Part shown: positions 33,211 through 45,495 of the stretch, one piece after another
Layout of the letters: every line of letters begins with the position of its first letter
Position numbering within the stretch: position 1 is the first letter of the stretch
Origin: Ilex aquifolium
Lineage: Eukaryota > Streptophyta > Magnoliopsida > Aquifoliales > Aquifoliaceae
Length of the DNA: 64,000 bases
NCBI GenBank assembly: GCA_951799425.1
Contig: OX637391.1
Span: 48,889,069 to 48,953,068, forward strand
Direction: 5' to 3'
Notes under the pieces: model-generated
What the model was told of the DNA's origin: nothing
The model's input: only the letters and a program-made list of their open reading frames with translations
Databases searched by the model: none
Program-made: the position numbers and the translations under genes

Positions 33211-36013
33211 CGCGCTAATTAAAAAAATAGCAATAAATCTTAAATCTTAAATGTAATAATGCAAAATGCAACTTCAATACAATGTATAAAATGATACAAT
33301 GATATCTATCAATTAATTAGGATTTTATAACCACACAGAGAGCTTGAGAAAATAGCCCAAGCTTCGTGCTAAATTTTACTCTACACAACTTCCACATTCA
33401 TAATTCTAACCCATAAACTTCCACATTTATAAATGCAGTCCAAGGCCACTCCTGTGACCCCGAATTGGGCATTACTAACCGCATAAAAAAGCGCAAATCG
33501 TTGAAACATCGCATTTGGAATACTTCATCCACGCCAGAAAAAATCACAACATCATCACAAATGCACAGTACAACGCCACAGTTCAAAATTCAAATGATTT
33601 CAAGTTGTTACTTGTATCTATTTCCCAACAAAATCATAATTCATTCACTTATAGCTAAAAGACTACCACACTCACTAACACATTCCTTAAATTCTTGTAA
33701 TGCCATTGCATTTCACATAAAACTCAATCCTCTAAACACAAAAATGAATACCAATTTATCAATATCAATTAAAGAATGATAGTGCTATTTGGCTAAACAA
33801 ATGACCACACTATTAAACAAGGGGGGCCGTTGATTTGTCAATTGGGGGATCATGATAACATCCATACATGCACAAAATGCTCAAACACGTCCTGAAGTAG
33901 GCAATCAAAGAATATTCAGACCTTAAATAAATTACCCCTAAACTGATGAGATACAGAAGGAAGAAAATGGCTGTGAAGTTCAGAAAGCATGATGGATGGG
34001 TACACTCAAAACTGCACAATCCCACCTCACTTTACCATTACAAATAGGGATAACAATGCAGCAAGAAATTTGATACAAAACATGGGAAAAAGAAGAAGGG
34101 AAACCAAGCTACTATGCGGCTTAATTGGGAGGGAGAGCTACATATCAAGTCTCGGTTCCAAGTTTGATTTAATGAGTTTTTATTCAATTTTTTTTTTTTT
34201 GGGTGTCTGTCTCTGTGTGTGGGGTGGGGGGTTCAATTTGCAGTTAGCCTTATTTAGAAATTGAGAATATTATGGAAATTGCAAGATGTGTCGCACATTG
34301 ACTGCAGTCATGGCAATTTTTTGGATCAAGTTATGTCATCGAGGTGGCTTTATGTGGTCTGTTTATGTAACTAATAAGGCCTAGCTCAGTCCTCATTAGA
34401 ATTACAAGAAGAAATTTGTTCAATCCAATAGAAAGAGTTGAGCCTTTGAAAATATCTCAGAAAGATATTAATTGACATGGTCCCTCTGTTTTTTTCTTGG
34501 AACTTTGTCACTCTGGGACTTTAAATGTCCTCTAGGTAAGTTTGCATCACACGTGACATGAAACATCGAGTAAGGATGCCGTAAGAAGAAGGAAAACGTC
34601 CTAGACAATGTAGGCTCACCATTTGGCAGCTTGACACCCAACAGTTAGGTTTATCCTATCGTTCTGACACAAATACTGCATTTTGGTTTTGCTGCACCCC
34701 ATATTTGGCATTGCATGGTACTAAGATGAAACATGTTTGGCAGTGACAAAATAAGCTAGACAAGGACTGGCTATGATGCTATGCAGGTGTGGACCCAAAA
34801 ATCAAAACAAACTGATGAGTGATGACACTCAAAACCAGGTTAATGAGCAGATAGAAAATGCCATGGACAAACATAATGTTCTAAGAAACTGATAATTATC
34901 ACTAAAGACTTAGACAATAAGGTGATGCTAACTCTGCTAGCCAAATGATCAAGAAGAAACCAAGATCCAACTGATGATAAACCCCAAATTTCACAACACA
35001 TTTAGAGGCTTGGCACTCACAGCTTGGCAGATTTTTTAAATGCTTGGATAACAACCAATAGGGACATAAAATAACAATTATGTATAACTATGATTTGATA
35101 TGGATCAACAAAATTACTAATTAGGGTTTATAATCAGTGACGTAAAATATGAGAAGAAACTGTCATTAAAATTTTCTAAATCAAACTGACCTGTTCCAAT
35201 GCCTGACGAAATTGTTCTACAGGGGAGGTAGTTTTTGATATTTGGCGAGCAGAAGTCTTCTTCAATAGCTACAAATGTGGTACAGAGAAACCTTATATCG
35301 ATAAGCTGCATGTTCAAGTTTATCATTTCAAGATGCAAACCATACGGAAATCAGACAATCAGAGATACTACAAACTAGACAAAAAATTATAAATACCTTC
35401 TTTAACAGTCAGCAGCTAATATCAAATCAAAGATACCAATAAAAGTAACAAGGAATGCTAATGTTCAAGCTAATAAGATAAAGCTCAATCACAGGGTAGC
35501 TAAACTTTATGAATCACAAATGAGCATGCTTCCCCTCAGCAAACTTCAGGATTTCATTTGTAGCACAGACTAACCAAGGAGAGACATATTCAAAATTTGA
35601 CAACCTCCGCCAGAAACACCTTTATCCCCATCCAGTGTCATCCACACACTGACACAGGTTGTGAATAAGGGGCATTGTACTTGCTAATTAGATCCAATTT
35701 ACAGATAAATACCTGACATACAGTATCATAGCACATTATAAATGTAATGTAAATCAAAATCCAAGCTCTCCCTTATAAAATTACAGTGTTATACTTGACA
35801 ACTCTTTCTTTAAAAACATAAAAAACTTTAATTTTTCCGTCGACCAGTTTATGTTGTTTTGGTATTTCTTTCATTCATTTTACAAACTCATCGCAAGCAC
35901 CAAATACCTCTTCTCCTGCATGTTCTTTCCTTTTTTTTATTTTGATTAATTATCATAATAAGCACATGAATTAGTCTGAACTAGTACTGGATGTTCAGGT
36001 CCTTTTTTGAACG

Positions 36014-36018
<5 letters not shown>

Positions 36019-36067
<49 letters not shown>
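36019..36067. repeat. (TA)n microsatellite
   Basis: About 24 uninterrupted TA units. Confidence 0.95.
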
Positions 36068-36069
<2 letters not shown>

Positions 36070-36887
36070 AAATTCCAATTCGCTCATGTGCATAATTTTT
36101 AAGCTATCTTTTTTAGAACAATGTAAGTCAATCAAATGTTCCATCGAAAGGAAGCAAGAAACGAACCTTATCGAGGAGGAAATTAGGGAAGAGCTGGTTG
36201 GTGGTGAGCTGTGTGTGTGTTTGGGTGAGGTCTGTGTGTGTGTTTGCGACTGGTTGTCGTGAAAGAGAGAGAGGGAGAGAGTGAGTGAGAGAGGAGGGTG
36301 TACACAAATATAAACACCCATTGTAAAGACATCTCAATTAAAAATACCCAAATATAAAAAAAGCCAAATTTAAAACACCCAAATTAAACACAAACATTGA
36401 AAAACCCAAATTGAATGTTGTTGCGTTGTGTTAATATGTTTGCTGCTGTGTGTATGTGTGTGTGTTTGTGTTTTCCCAAATGAATTAACACCCATTCCAA
36501 TCAAAATAACCCTAACATTAACTTTTAAAGATCCAACGGTCAATTGCAAACCTAAATTCCAAGTCCATGTTATAAAATTAACATCAAATTTGAAAATAAT
36601 GAAATCAACATCACAAACCTTAACATCCAATTTCATACAAAATTGAAAAAAATGAAATTAAAGCCCAATCGTAATCAAATAAACTTAACAACATTAAATC
36701 AAATACCATTAACAACTACAAAACCCTAACTATGAAAAATCTTACAATCCTATCATTTAAAACTCATCAAACCATTATGAGAAAACACCCAAATTAACAC
36801 CCAATATGAGAAAATTCATTGAAAAGTTACAAAATTCCCAAAAATATCAAACCAATACAAAACACCCAATGTTGTGTGTGATGCTGT

Positions 36888-36938
36888 GTTTGTGTGTGTG
36901 TTGTTGCTGCTACTGCTGTGTGTGTGTGTGTGTGTGTG

Positions 36939-36983
<45 letters not shown>
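36888..36983. repeat. (TG)n-(GA)n compound microsatellite
   Basis: TG-rich sequence running directly into about 21 GA units. Translated frames here are low-complexity artefacts. Confidence 0.95.
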
Positions 36984-36986
<3 letters not shown>

Positions 36987-37350
36987 CCTGAAGAGGGAGG
37001 GGCCTGAGTCTGGTCTTCTTCCGCAGAGGAGCGAGAGGTGAGAGATTGAGAGAGAGAAAAGGAGAGTGTTTGAATTGGGTTGCTTGGGGGTGCCGTGTGG
37101 GTGTAGCTTTAATGGGCGGGAATTTTTTTTCGGTTGAGATGCATTGCAAGCCATTGGATTGAAATAGAAGAAGTGAGATGAAATGTGGGCCTTTGAATTA
37201 AAAGTGGATTTAATCTGAGCCATCCTTGTGCTTTCCCAAATAAATTAAAATTGAGTTAAATTTTAAAGTGGAAAAAAATTCAAATTGGGTTCTATCTTAT
37301 TAGTATAGATAGATAACTTAATTCGATTTTAATAATTAAAATAAAATATT

Positions 37351-38329
37351 ACTATATTCCAACTAACATAACATGTAATATAATTCATCCAAATAAATTT
37401 ATAATTGGAATTAAATTAAGCATAATAATTGATTAAAATAATAAACAAAATTGGAACCAAATATAAAAAAGTGTAAACTAATCCAATCAAATGCGTATAT
37501 ATATTAAAACTAATTTGTTAACGGAATTACAATAATGTGAAACACATATACGCCACGATTAAACGACAACAATCATAAAGAATTAAGCAGCTTTTCATAT
37601 GATAAAATTTCTCAGTCATGTGGTAAACAGGTTAACCCGTCATACACGTTTATTAAGTAGTTAATTTTTAGGTGATTCCTGTCAACCCTTTTCATACTCG
37701 CCTATCCATTTAATAACATTAATATAATAATATCGTAATAATTACTATTAAAATGTTATCCACAAATTTGTTTTTTTAAATGCCAAAAAAATAAATAAAT
37801 ATATATATTGTATTTAGTTACACCCGTAGAATTTACAACTGTTATGAGTGTATTTGAACTCAATTGTGGTAAATGGGTTACAATTTTGATGAAAAGTCAT
37901 GCAACCTTAATTGTAATTTATTACATAACATTAACAGCTTCCAACCACATACAAGACTGAATTTACTGACCCTCACCTACCTGTAATTACCATTTAGGCA
38001 TTTGGGAAGGCAAAAAGATTTGTAATAGCCGTGAACTAACTTCCAACAACACATATCCTTGCTTAACTATCTACATCTGCCTGAGAGGAGGAGAGGAAAT
38101 CCCACAGGTATGTCATACATGATACCAATTATTTTGAATGTCATTTATTTTGAATACATTAGATTAATGTTTGATTATGTGTTCCTTACAGTAATTGAAT
38201 TATTTTAATAAATATATGTCCATCAACAATTTTTTTTTTTCATTTACTTTCCCATAATTTTCACTTTTTGTAAATAATTATAATAATAATAATAAATAAT
38301 AAATATGTATTTTAGGTTTCACGCATAAA
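37351..38329 (+). promoter_or_regulatory. 5' region of the copy X transposase with leader intron
   Basis: Homologous to 4501-5486. The leader intron probably runs from the GTATGT donor at about 38108 to the TTTTAG acceptor at about 38315, just ahead of the ATG at 38330. Copy-specific changes are mostly substitutions and short indels. Confidence 0.5.
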
Positions 38330-40693
38330 ATGGCTCATACTGGCTTAGAAAAGGGAAAGAATGTCGTTATAGACTTGAATGAAACACCTGATGATAGAGA
38401 AATTTATGAGGTTGACACATGGAATGGTGAATATGAACATCGTCACGGTAAATCAACTTCGGCTACGTTACAACCCCTTGAAATGGAAAAAACTTTACAA
38501 GACTTATCGGCTGCGGAAGTCAGTGAAATGAAGTTTAACTCGGAAGATGAAGCAGGTAATTTTTATAACACATACGCAAAGTTTGTAGGTTTCAGCGTCA
38601 GGAAAGACGACTTAAAATATAACAAAAACCACGTACCGGTATCAAGGAAGTGGGTATGTTCGCGACAAGGGTTTCGAGCTGCAAAATACTTAGACAGAGA
38701 TGAAAGGGCACGGGAACCAAGGGGAATAACTCGAGTTGGTTGTTTGGCGGTATTCCGCATTAAGTATGACAGAAAGTCGGAAACTTGGGTAGTAAAAGAG
38801 TTTGTGAATGATCATAATCATCCGTTGGTTCCACCGAGTGGAGTGCCGTTCCTTCGGTCCCACCGCCGTGTTCAAAGCCTAGACATAGAGCAAGCAACAA
38901 CACTTCACAGTGTTGGAATACGCACTAGCCAAATACGAGATTTTATGTTGCATCAAGCTGGCGGCTACCAAAATGTTGGCTTTACGCGAAAGGATTTGTA
39001 CAACGCTGTTGCAAGCCAAAGAAGAGAGGAAATGATCGATGGGGATGCTGAAGGTGCACTAGCATACTTGAGCGCAAAAGAGGAGTTAGACCCATTATTT
39101 TATTTCAGGTACAGTGTTGAAGATGATAATTCATTGAATTGCCTCTTTTGGGCGGATTCAACTTCTCGTGTTGACTATTCATGTTTCGGTGATGTATTGG
39201 TATTCGATACAACATACCGCACCAATGCGTACAAAAAGCCATTTGTCATACTTGCAGGTATAAACAACCACAATGCTACTTGCATTTTTGGATGTGCATT
39301 ACTTTCATATGAGACTGTGGACACATATGTGTGGGTGTCGGACACATTTCTTGATGCAATGGAAAATAAAAAGCCTATATCAGTTGTCACTGATGGGGAC
39401 AAGGCCATGGCCGCCGCAATCGAAAGAATTTTTCTAGATGCAAAACACAGACTATGCATCTGGCATTTGGAGAGAAATGCGCTTCAAAATATTCATGCTG
39501 AAAATTTTCTTCGCGAGTTCAAGAACTGTATGTGCTGCCGATGTACACCTGAGGAATTTGACGTTATGTGGGAATCAATGGTACATTCATTTGGCCTAGA
39601 GGATAACAACTGGATATCAGAAGTGTACACAAAGCGTTGGAAATGGGCTGAAGCATTCTTGCGGGGTCATTTCTTTGGCGGCATCAAAAGCACGCAACGC
39701 TCAGAAAGCTTGAATGGTTACTTGAATCGTTTCTTGAAAACAAGGCTACGTTTGTATGAGTTTGTTAGACAGTATGATAGGGGTGTCTCAAGAATCCGAG
39801 AGACTGAAGCCTATGACACCCATTATTCTGAAAACATTACACCAGTGTTGACCACTTCACTATGCTGCTTAGAGCAGCACGCTGCATCACTGTATACCAG
39901 GTCAATATTTTTTAAAGTGCGGGATCATATAAAGGCCGAAGGACTCTTCTTCGTGGTCCAAAAAATTCAGCACAGTAGTCATTCCAGTTATTATCTGTCG
40001 AAGTACACAAAACCAACATCCAGTTGGAATGTGATATATGATTATCAGAATCACACCATCCTCTGCAATTGCCAGAAATTACAATCTATTGGAATTCCTT
40101 GCTCACACATCATAACAGTTTTGAAAACTGAACACATAACAGAGTTCCCTCCTAGTACTATTGTAAAGCGATGGACAATTATTGCAAAATCAGCTTGCCC
40201 ACCGACCTTTGTGCCTCAAACATCAAGAACCATTTCAATTTCTTGCCGATATGCTGGATTAATGTCAATGTGTAGCCGGATGTGTTACTACGCATCCCAT
40301 TTGCATGAGGACACACAGGAGCTTCGAACAACAATAACTGTAGTAACCAACCGCATGAAACAACGTCATGATACACGGGAGGCAAGACAGTTGTCATCAT
40401 CACATCAAGATTATAATGTGTCGAACATAAAATTTGGTGTCGTCGATCCCAAGACAGTGACAACTAAAGGGAATCCGGGCCGTGTAAGGAAGAACCTACC
40501 AATAGCTCTGGGACGATGTAGTAAATGTCGTGGCACTGGACATACTATTCGTAAGTGTCCGCAGCTTACGTGCAATGCGAACGACCCACATGATGACATG
40601 CCCTTCTCACAACCTGGTGGCTCCCAACATCCCATGGCATCAACTCAAGAAGACGACCATTGGAATCCAACTTACAATTACAATGTCCTCTGA
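38330..40693 (+). CDS. FAR1-type MULE transposase, intact
   Basis: A single uninterrupted frame of 787 aa. Domains in order: FAR1 DNA-binding zinc finger (about 67-167; Cys110, Cys138, His162, His164), MULE transposase core with a DDE-like set (Asp293 in FDTTYR, Asp355 in TDGDKAM, Glu459 in RSESLN; HRLCIWHL at 373-380), SWIM zinc finger (Cys579, Cys581, Cys591, His593) and a C-terminal CCHC knuckle (Cys730, Cys733, His738, Cys743). The family cuts and pastes DNA; domesticated relatives are the light-signalling regulators FHY3 and FAR1. Association with terminal repeats, a second copy and accessory genes favours a transposase over a host FRS gene. The ATG at 38330 opens directly after the leader-intron acceptor. 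The frame is intact and all metal-binding residues are present, so it could be active. Confidence 0.93.
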   Translation: MAHTGLEKGKNVVIDLNETPDDREIYEVDTWNGEYEHRHGKSTSATLQPLEMEKTLQDLSAAEVSEMKFNSEDEAGNFYNTYAKFVGFSVRKDDLKYNKNHVPVSRKWVCSRQGFRAAKYLDRDERAREPRGITRVGCLAVFRIKYDRKSETWVVKEFVNDHNHPLVPPSGVPFLRSHRRVQSLDIEQATTLHSVGIRTSQIRDFMLHQAGGYQNVGFTRKDLYNAVASQRREEMIDGDAEGALAYLSAKEELDPLFYFRYSVEDDNSLNCLFWADSTSRVDYSCFGDVLVFDTTYRTNAYKKPFVILAGINNHNATCIFGCALLSYETVDTYVWVSDTFLDAMENKKPISVVTDGDKAMAAAIERIFLDAKHRLCIWHLERNALQNIHAENFLREFKNCMCCRCTPEEFDVMWESMVHSFGLEDNNWISEVYTKRWKWAEAFLRGHFFGGIKSTQRSESLNGYLNRFLKTRLRLYEFVRQYDRGVSRIRETEAYDTHYSENITPVLTTSLCCLEQHAASLYTRSIFFKVRDHIKAEGLFFVVQKIQHSSHSSYYLSKYTKPTSSWNVIYDYQNHTILCNCQKLQSIGIPCSHIITVLKTEHITEFPPSTIVKRWTIIAKSACPPTFVPQTSRTISISCRYAGLMSMCSRMCYYASHLHEDTQELRTTITVVTNRMKQRHDTREARQLSSSHQDYNVSNIKFGVVDPKTVTTKGNPGRVRKNLPIALGRCSKCRGTGHTIRKCPQLTCNANDPHDDMPFSQPGGSQHPMASTQEDDHWNPTYNYNVL

Positions 40694-40896
40694 TATAAGG
40701 TTTCATACATTATCACCTTTTACTTACTTTTGGAAATTCTGTACATACCAACAAGGTTTTGATTTCCATTTTTTAATTTTTTTAATAGCAATTGATATAC
40801 TGCATTTTGGCGGATATATGTGCATTGTGCAATGGATTGAAACTTGTTTTGGCATATGGTTTGACTGGTTGCAGGTTTGAAATTTAATGTGATTCA

Positions 40897-41480
40897 TTGA
40901 TTTTGGTGAATGCTGTTCTAGGTATTTGTGACTGTCCTTGGACATGTTTGAGCTATTTGAGACAGATCAGTGGCTTCTTGAGGGGTCTGGCTTATATATT
41001 GGTGCATATTTTTCGTGAGGCAAATGCTGTGGCTGATAGTCTTCATGGGCATGCAGTAAAGAGTAGGAATTCGGTTGATTTTCCAATGGGTTTGACATTG
41101 CCTTGTGATGTTACATTGGATCTGTCATCTGATCAACAGAGTCTCCCTGTGTTGCAAAAAAGAAGGAAGAAAACCTACGATGATAAGGGGTAATAAGAGC
41201 TGCTGATGGGGAGCTTTTTGTCTTGGATGATTAAGTGTTGATTTGTTTGAAACAAGGGAAAAAGATAAAAAACTCTTTATTGTTGATATGTGCTTATGGA
41301 TTTGGACTATGATGAGGAGTTTTGCTGAAAATTTAGACTTTGCTATTGTGTATTTTTGGCTTTGCATTGTTAGTTTTGGCTTATACTGCTTATGGATGGG
41401 CGTCTGTGCCTTTTCCTTTGTTTCTTGTAAATATTTTGCATTATGAATAAATATAATTCCCTTTTGATTAAAAAAAAAAA
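40897..41480 (+). mobile_element. LINE 3' end (RNase H remnant plus poly-A), copy X
   Basis: The counterpart of 8060-8993 with a single copy of the 172-bp unit. The frame keeps FREANAVADSL, with the Asp expected at the end of a LINE RNase H domain, and is followed by AATAAA and a poly-A run (about 41470-41479). Confidence 0.55.
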
Positions 41481-41754
41481 GATCCCTGCTTTTGATTCAA
41501 TTGTGCACGGGCAGTAGATTAATACTTCTTTAAACATTTTTTAGGTGAGCACGACTACATGTGATTGTCTCATTGCCTTCAGTTATTTGCTACACACTAT
41601 TCCACGATTTTATTATCATACTGCACTGAATACTTTTTGCACTGTTTAACGTGTACACATATGGCCACTGAAATATTCTGGGATAATCACCCTATTGCTC
41701 TACGGCAGCTGACGCCATAATACAGCTTTCTTAAAGTTGCATGGAAGGTTCAAC

Positions 41755-42080
41755 TTCTTTTTTTTTTCAAAAAGTGGAAATTTTATTGATCGAATAAGTA
41801 ATTACAAGAAGCAAAGAACAAACAGTTCCTACAAAATTCAAAAATGGCTTTAATCCTTCAAGATTATTAAAACCATTGCAAGCTACAAAATTGTGTCTTC
41901 TGATCTTCACTCCAGCTCCTGAACTTCCACACAACTCCTCATGCAGAATCCCCAGATCAGAAACAAACCAGTACAGCACCCATGCAGTCCCAGCTAGTTT
42001 GCTATGTACCCAAACTAAGCTCCTGCACCTTTGCTCACAGCCCATGTCACAGCAGACCAGCAGTCTATAAGAATATCATA
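41755..42080 (-). mobile_element. Poly-A-tailed retroposon 3' end, copy X
   Basis: The counterpart of 9266-9620: a T-run at about 41758-41768 followed by the same sequence, including TGGCTTTAATCCTTCAA at 41845-41861. Between it and the next gene, 42081-42374, the sequence is shared with copy Y and has no gene. Confidence 0.4.
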
Positions 42081-42374
42081 CAACTACTGAAACAAAGCAA
42101 TACAACAAACCAGTCCAGCAGCCAAGCATAAAGACCAACTGCCCAGACATAAAAGTTGCCCAGACAGTCTGCTATAATATAGATCATCACAAAAGTTGGC
42201 TTTAATCCTTGAACAGCAAAAGAGGCCAAAAAATCAGCTACAACATGTCAACATTTCTAACAACAACCCAATATATTTAACAACCATCCACCCAACATCT
42301 ACAACAACCTTTTCCAAAATGCCAAATATTACTATAAAACAAAAGATTCACCAAAAACCCCCAAAACCAACGTG

Positions 42375-43514
42375 TCATTTGTTGATGTACTCTTTAAAGT
42401 CCTTATAAAAACAATCTAATTTTGACTCCAGACGTTGTAACGACCCCTTCGTTTCATCCTCGAACTTTTCAAATCGGGCCTCCAACTTTTCAACCATTTG
42501 CTGAAGTGTTTGTTGAACCTCAGTAGTACCAACATCAGAACCACCTTGACTAGGCCCAGCTTCACTGCCCACAACCTCAGACACCGCAGGTGGCTGCTTC
42601 ACACGCTTCCCCCTTTTCCCTTTACCCAAAATCGCTCCCACACTTTTATTAAGTGTACCCATACCCATTGCATTCATGGGGTACATAAAACTGTCAATAT
42701 GCTGAAATTCAACCCCATTATGCTTCAAAATCTTGGTAATTAATATTGGAAATGGAAGACATGGCCTGCAATCCTCGACGGTAGATGATTCGCGAACATG
42801 GTTGAATATGTAAAGGGGTAGATCAATAATAACCCCATGTTCACCAATAGCATATAATAGTTGGGCCGTATCATATCCAATCTCAGCAGTATGCCCCCTT
42901 GGATGAATATTACAAGCAACAATTCGGTTTATCATCCTAAACGTTGGAGTAAGGTCAATGTGAGCAATTTTGCTTTTCTCATTCACCCAATTGACACTCC
43001 CAATACAAATATGTCGAATAACCGTCGACATTTCGGGAACCTGCTCCTTACTTGAGTATGGAAAGACAATGGAATTCTCAGGAATGACTGGTCTATCAAT
43101 TTTTATTATTTTTGAGATAAGATCAGGCGATACAGTTATGGCTTTCTTCCTAACCATTGTCTTAAATGTCAGCTCATTCTCTTTGTAGTCATGAATATTT
43201 GCATAAAAAAACCTAACAAGATCAGCATATGCTTTATTTTCCACATTCACTTCAAACAAAGGATCCCATTTTCGAGCCCGAAGTATTTCAGGACAGTCCA
43301 CACTTCCTATTAGCTCATCAAGGTAAACACCACGCTCAAGTATAAGAGGACGTTTAACAATTAATGTATCATACCTCTTCTTCGCATCATTATCCACAAA
43401 CAGTTTCGCATTGCCAGCACTGCCCCCCGTAGCCACCTTCTTCCGTTTCTTCGTCTCTCCACCCGACATTAGCAAAGCTCCAAAGGGATTCACAACGAAC
43501 AATGGAAGATTCAC
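42375..43514 (-). CDS. Coiled-coil 'plant transposon protein' of the giant MULE, copy X
   Basis: An intact 379-codon frame with the same length and layout as 9889-11028. The likelier start is the internal ATG at about 43467-43469 (MSGGETKKRKK), giving about 364 aa. The conserved domain (ERGVYLDELIG, LVRFFYANIH, FPILITKILKHNGVEF) is followed by a basic patch and a heptad-rich C-terminus (QQTLQQMVEKLEARFEKFED). It runs convergently with the transposase and its 5' end faces the palindrome array about 450 bp away, so it is placed to be expressed from, or to act on, that end. This resembles the position of accessory genes in other two- and three-gene MULEs. Its biochemical function is not known. 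Confidence 0.75.
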   Translation of the reverse strand: MNLPLFVVNPFGALLMSGGETKKRKKVATGGSAGNAKLFVDNDAKKRYDTLIVKRPLILERGVYLDELIGSVDCPEILRARKWDPLFEVNVENKAYADLVRFFYANIHDYKENELTFKTMVRKKAITVSPDLISKIIKIDRPVIPENSIVFPYSSKEQVPEMSTVIRHICIGSVNWVNEKSKIAHIDLTPTFRMINRIVACNIHPRGHTAEIGYDTAQLLYAIGEHGVIIDLPLYIFNHVRESSTVEDCRPCLPFPILITKILKHNGVEFQHIDSFMYPMNAMGMGTLNKSVGAILGKGKRGKRVKQPPAVSEVVGSEAGPSQGGSDVGTTEVQQTLQQMVEKLEARFEKFEDETKGSLQRLESKLDCFYKDFKEYINK

Positions 43515-43780
43515 AATGAGAGATTCACAATGGAAGATTCAAAACGAACAATGGAAGATTCACAACGAACAATGGAAGATTCACAATGGAAGTAGTGTGT
43601 ATAGGCATCGCATTTGTGTACCCGATCTCATGAAATGTATTTCGGGTGGTTGGCGATTTTTGGTTTATGGAATTCGGAGATTTTGATTGGGTTTTGTAGG
43701 ATTTGGAATTGGTTTTTCAGTATTTGGAATGGATTTGGAATGGATTTTTCTTGGTGTACAGGATTTGGAATGGATTTTTG
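43495..43780 (-). repeat. Short direct repeats upstream of the coiled-coil protein gene, copy X
   Basis: Four to five units based on AACAATGGAAGATTCACAA (43495-43590), one more than in copy Y, and then GGATTTGGAATGG repeats (about 43698-43780). Confidence 0.6.
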
Positions 43781-43939
43781 AATGGCTTCGGTTGGCGTGA
43801 GTTGATTAGGGCTTATTTCGTGCGATTTGGGGATTTATTTGTGGATACTGCGATGTTAATTTAGTACAATACCCCCATTACAACGCTTCAATCAATTCCT
43901 CTTTGAGGGCATTTACGTAAATACATAATACCTGATCGG

Positions 43940-44954
43940 TCATATTTACTTTCGATCGATCAAAATTCCACTTGCCCATTCAACTTCTACCTCAATAACT
44001 CAATGATCGATCAATATACATGTATGATCGATCAGATGTCCCCAGTCAATATGAATTCTGATCTGGAACATTTTGATCGATCAATATAAATATTTTATCG
44101 ATCATATGTCACAGTACTTAAGATCTGCAACAAATTGATCGATCAAATACATATATCTGATCGATCAGATGTCCCCAGTTCTTCAAAGTTCTGATCTTGA
44201 ACAATTTGATCGATCAATATATATATTTGATCGATCATATGTCCAGTACTTAACATCTGCAACAATTTGATTGATCATAATAAATATATGATCGATCAGA
44301 TGTCCCCAGTACTTATGAGTTATGGTCTGAAACAATTTGATCGATCAATATAAATATTTGATCGATCAGATGTCCCCAGTACTTATGATCTTCAACAATT
44401 TGATCGATCATTATAAATATATGATCGATCAAATTAACTGATTACATACTGATCTATCATATTTTTTAAACGATCGATCAAATATCCCCAGTATTTCTTT
44501 TACTTCTGATTCACGTTAGAAATCTGGAACAATTTGATCGATCAATATATCATTCTGATCGATCGATTACAATTACAACTGACTGACCTATCCAATTTTT
44601 TTACCGATCGATCGGATATCTACAGTGATTATTTACTGGGCAAATCTGCGATGATCGATCAATATATAATTTTTATCGATCAAATTCAATTACTAAAAAG
44701 ATCGATCAAATTTTTAAACGATCGATCATTTCGTCCCAGTACTTTATTAATTCTGATTCACTTTCAAATCTGCAACAATATGATCAATCAATATGTTTTA
44801 TTTGATCGATCAAATTTACTTACTACTTACTGATCTATCATTTTTTGTACACGATCGATCAAATTTATAATTTTGTTAACTTCCCAATAATTTTGCAAAA
44901 CCACCTTATTGAGCAAATATGATCGATCATTCATATTTGTGATCTGTCAAATTA

Positions 44955-44994
<40 letters not shown>

Positions 44995-45115
44995 GCCCCA
45001 AAATTCCTTTTTCTTAACCCACAGTCCTTAACACATAATGATCGATCATATTTTTATTGGATCGATCAATATGTAATGATCGATCTAATATCACATTGAT
45101 CGATCCATTCAGGTG
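43940..45115. repeat. Palindromic TGATCGATCA array (right subterminal, copy X)
   Basis: About 25 palindrome sites, many paired at 21-22 bp centre-to-centre with AT-only spacers. The 180-bp tandem units of copy Y and of the left end are absent here. A (TA)n-T run interrupts the array at about 44952-44993. The remaining 45116-45400 holds degenerate TTGTAAATATT and TTCGTAA words without palindromes. Confidence 0.9.
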
Positions 45116-45495
45116 CCTATAGGTATATTATCCTCGTAAATTTATCCACTATGGTTGTAAATATTTCTTTAATTTTGTATCCATCCCAACTACTATTGTA
45201 CATTTTTTACTAATGTAGTAAATACTCCATTGTCTTTGTAGTTGGTTCCACTGACTTCGTAAGAATATCATTATCTTTGTTATTATACCCATTGTTCTTG
45301 TAAATCTTGCAAGTAATATTGTAAATATTCCATAAACTTCGTAACTCACTCATTGTTATGCTACAACCTTCATCCATTATTGTTGTACGGTTTAAGTCCC
45401 AACAGGTCACTCCGGTTGCCTTTGCTTTACCTTTACACGTGTCCTTTTTTTGCATCATTCTGCAGAGTTTTATTCAACTTTTAACCACCAAAGCC

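Larger units (their letters stand above)
32602..37350. other. Variable segment of copy X, possible captured host sequence
   Basis: This 4.75-kb stretch is unrelated to the 2.45-kb segment at the same place in copy Y. It contains a 30-bp minisatellite, AT, TG and GA microsatellites, and one exon-like piece on the minus strand (about 35183-35262: TTTGTAG acceptor, a frame reading KKTSARQISKTTSPVEQFRQ, then a CAG/GTCAGT donor). A second possible exon at about 36980-37223 (minus) starts near an ATG and ends CTTCAG/GTACC with a CT-rich leader. These look like parts of a host gene, but I do not recognise it. Confidence 0.45.

Noticed and set aside
36806-37149. Frames rich in VCVCVC, SLSLSL or HTHTHT
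   Set aside because: Translations of TG and GA microsatellites.
38330-40693. Domesticated host FAR1-related (FRS) gene rather than a transposase
   Set aside because: Two copies inside repeated units with terminal repeats and accessory genes fit a mobile element better; domestication cannot be excluded without expression and synteny data.
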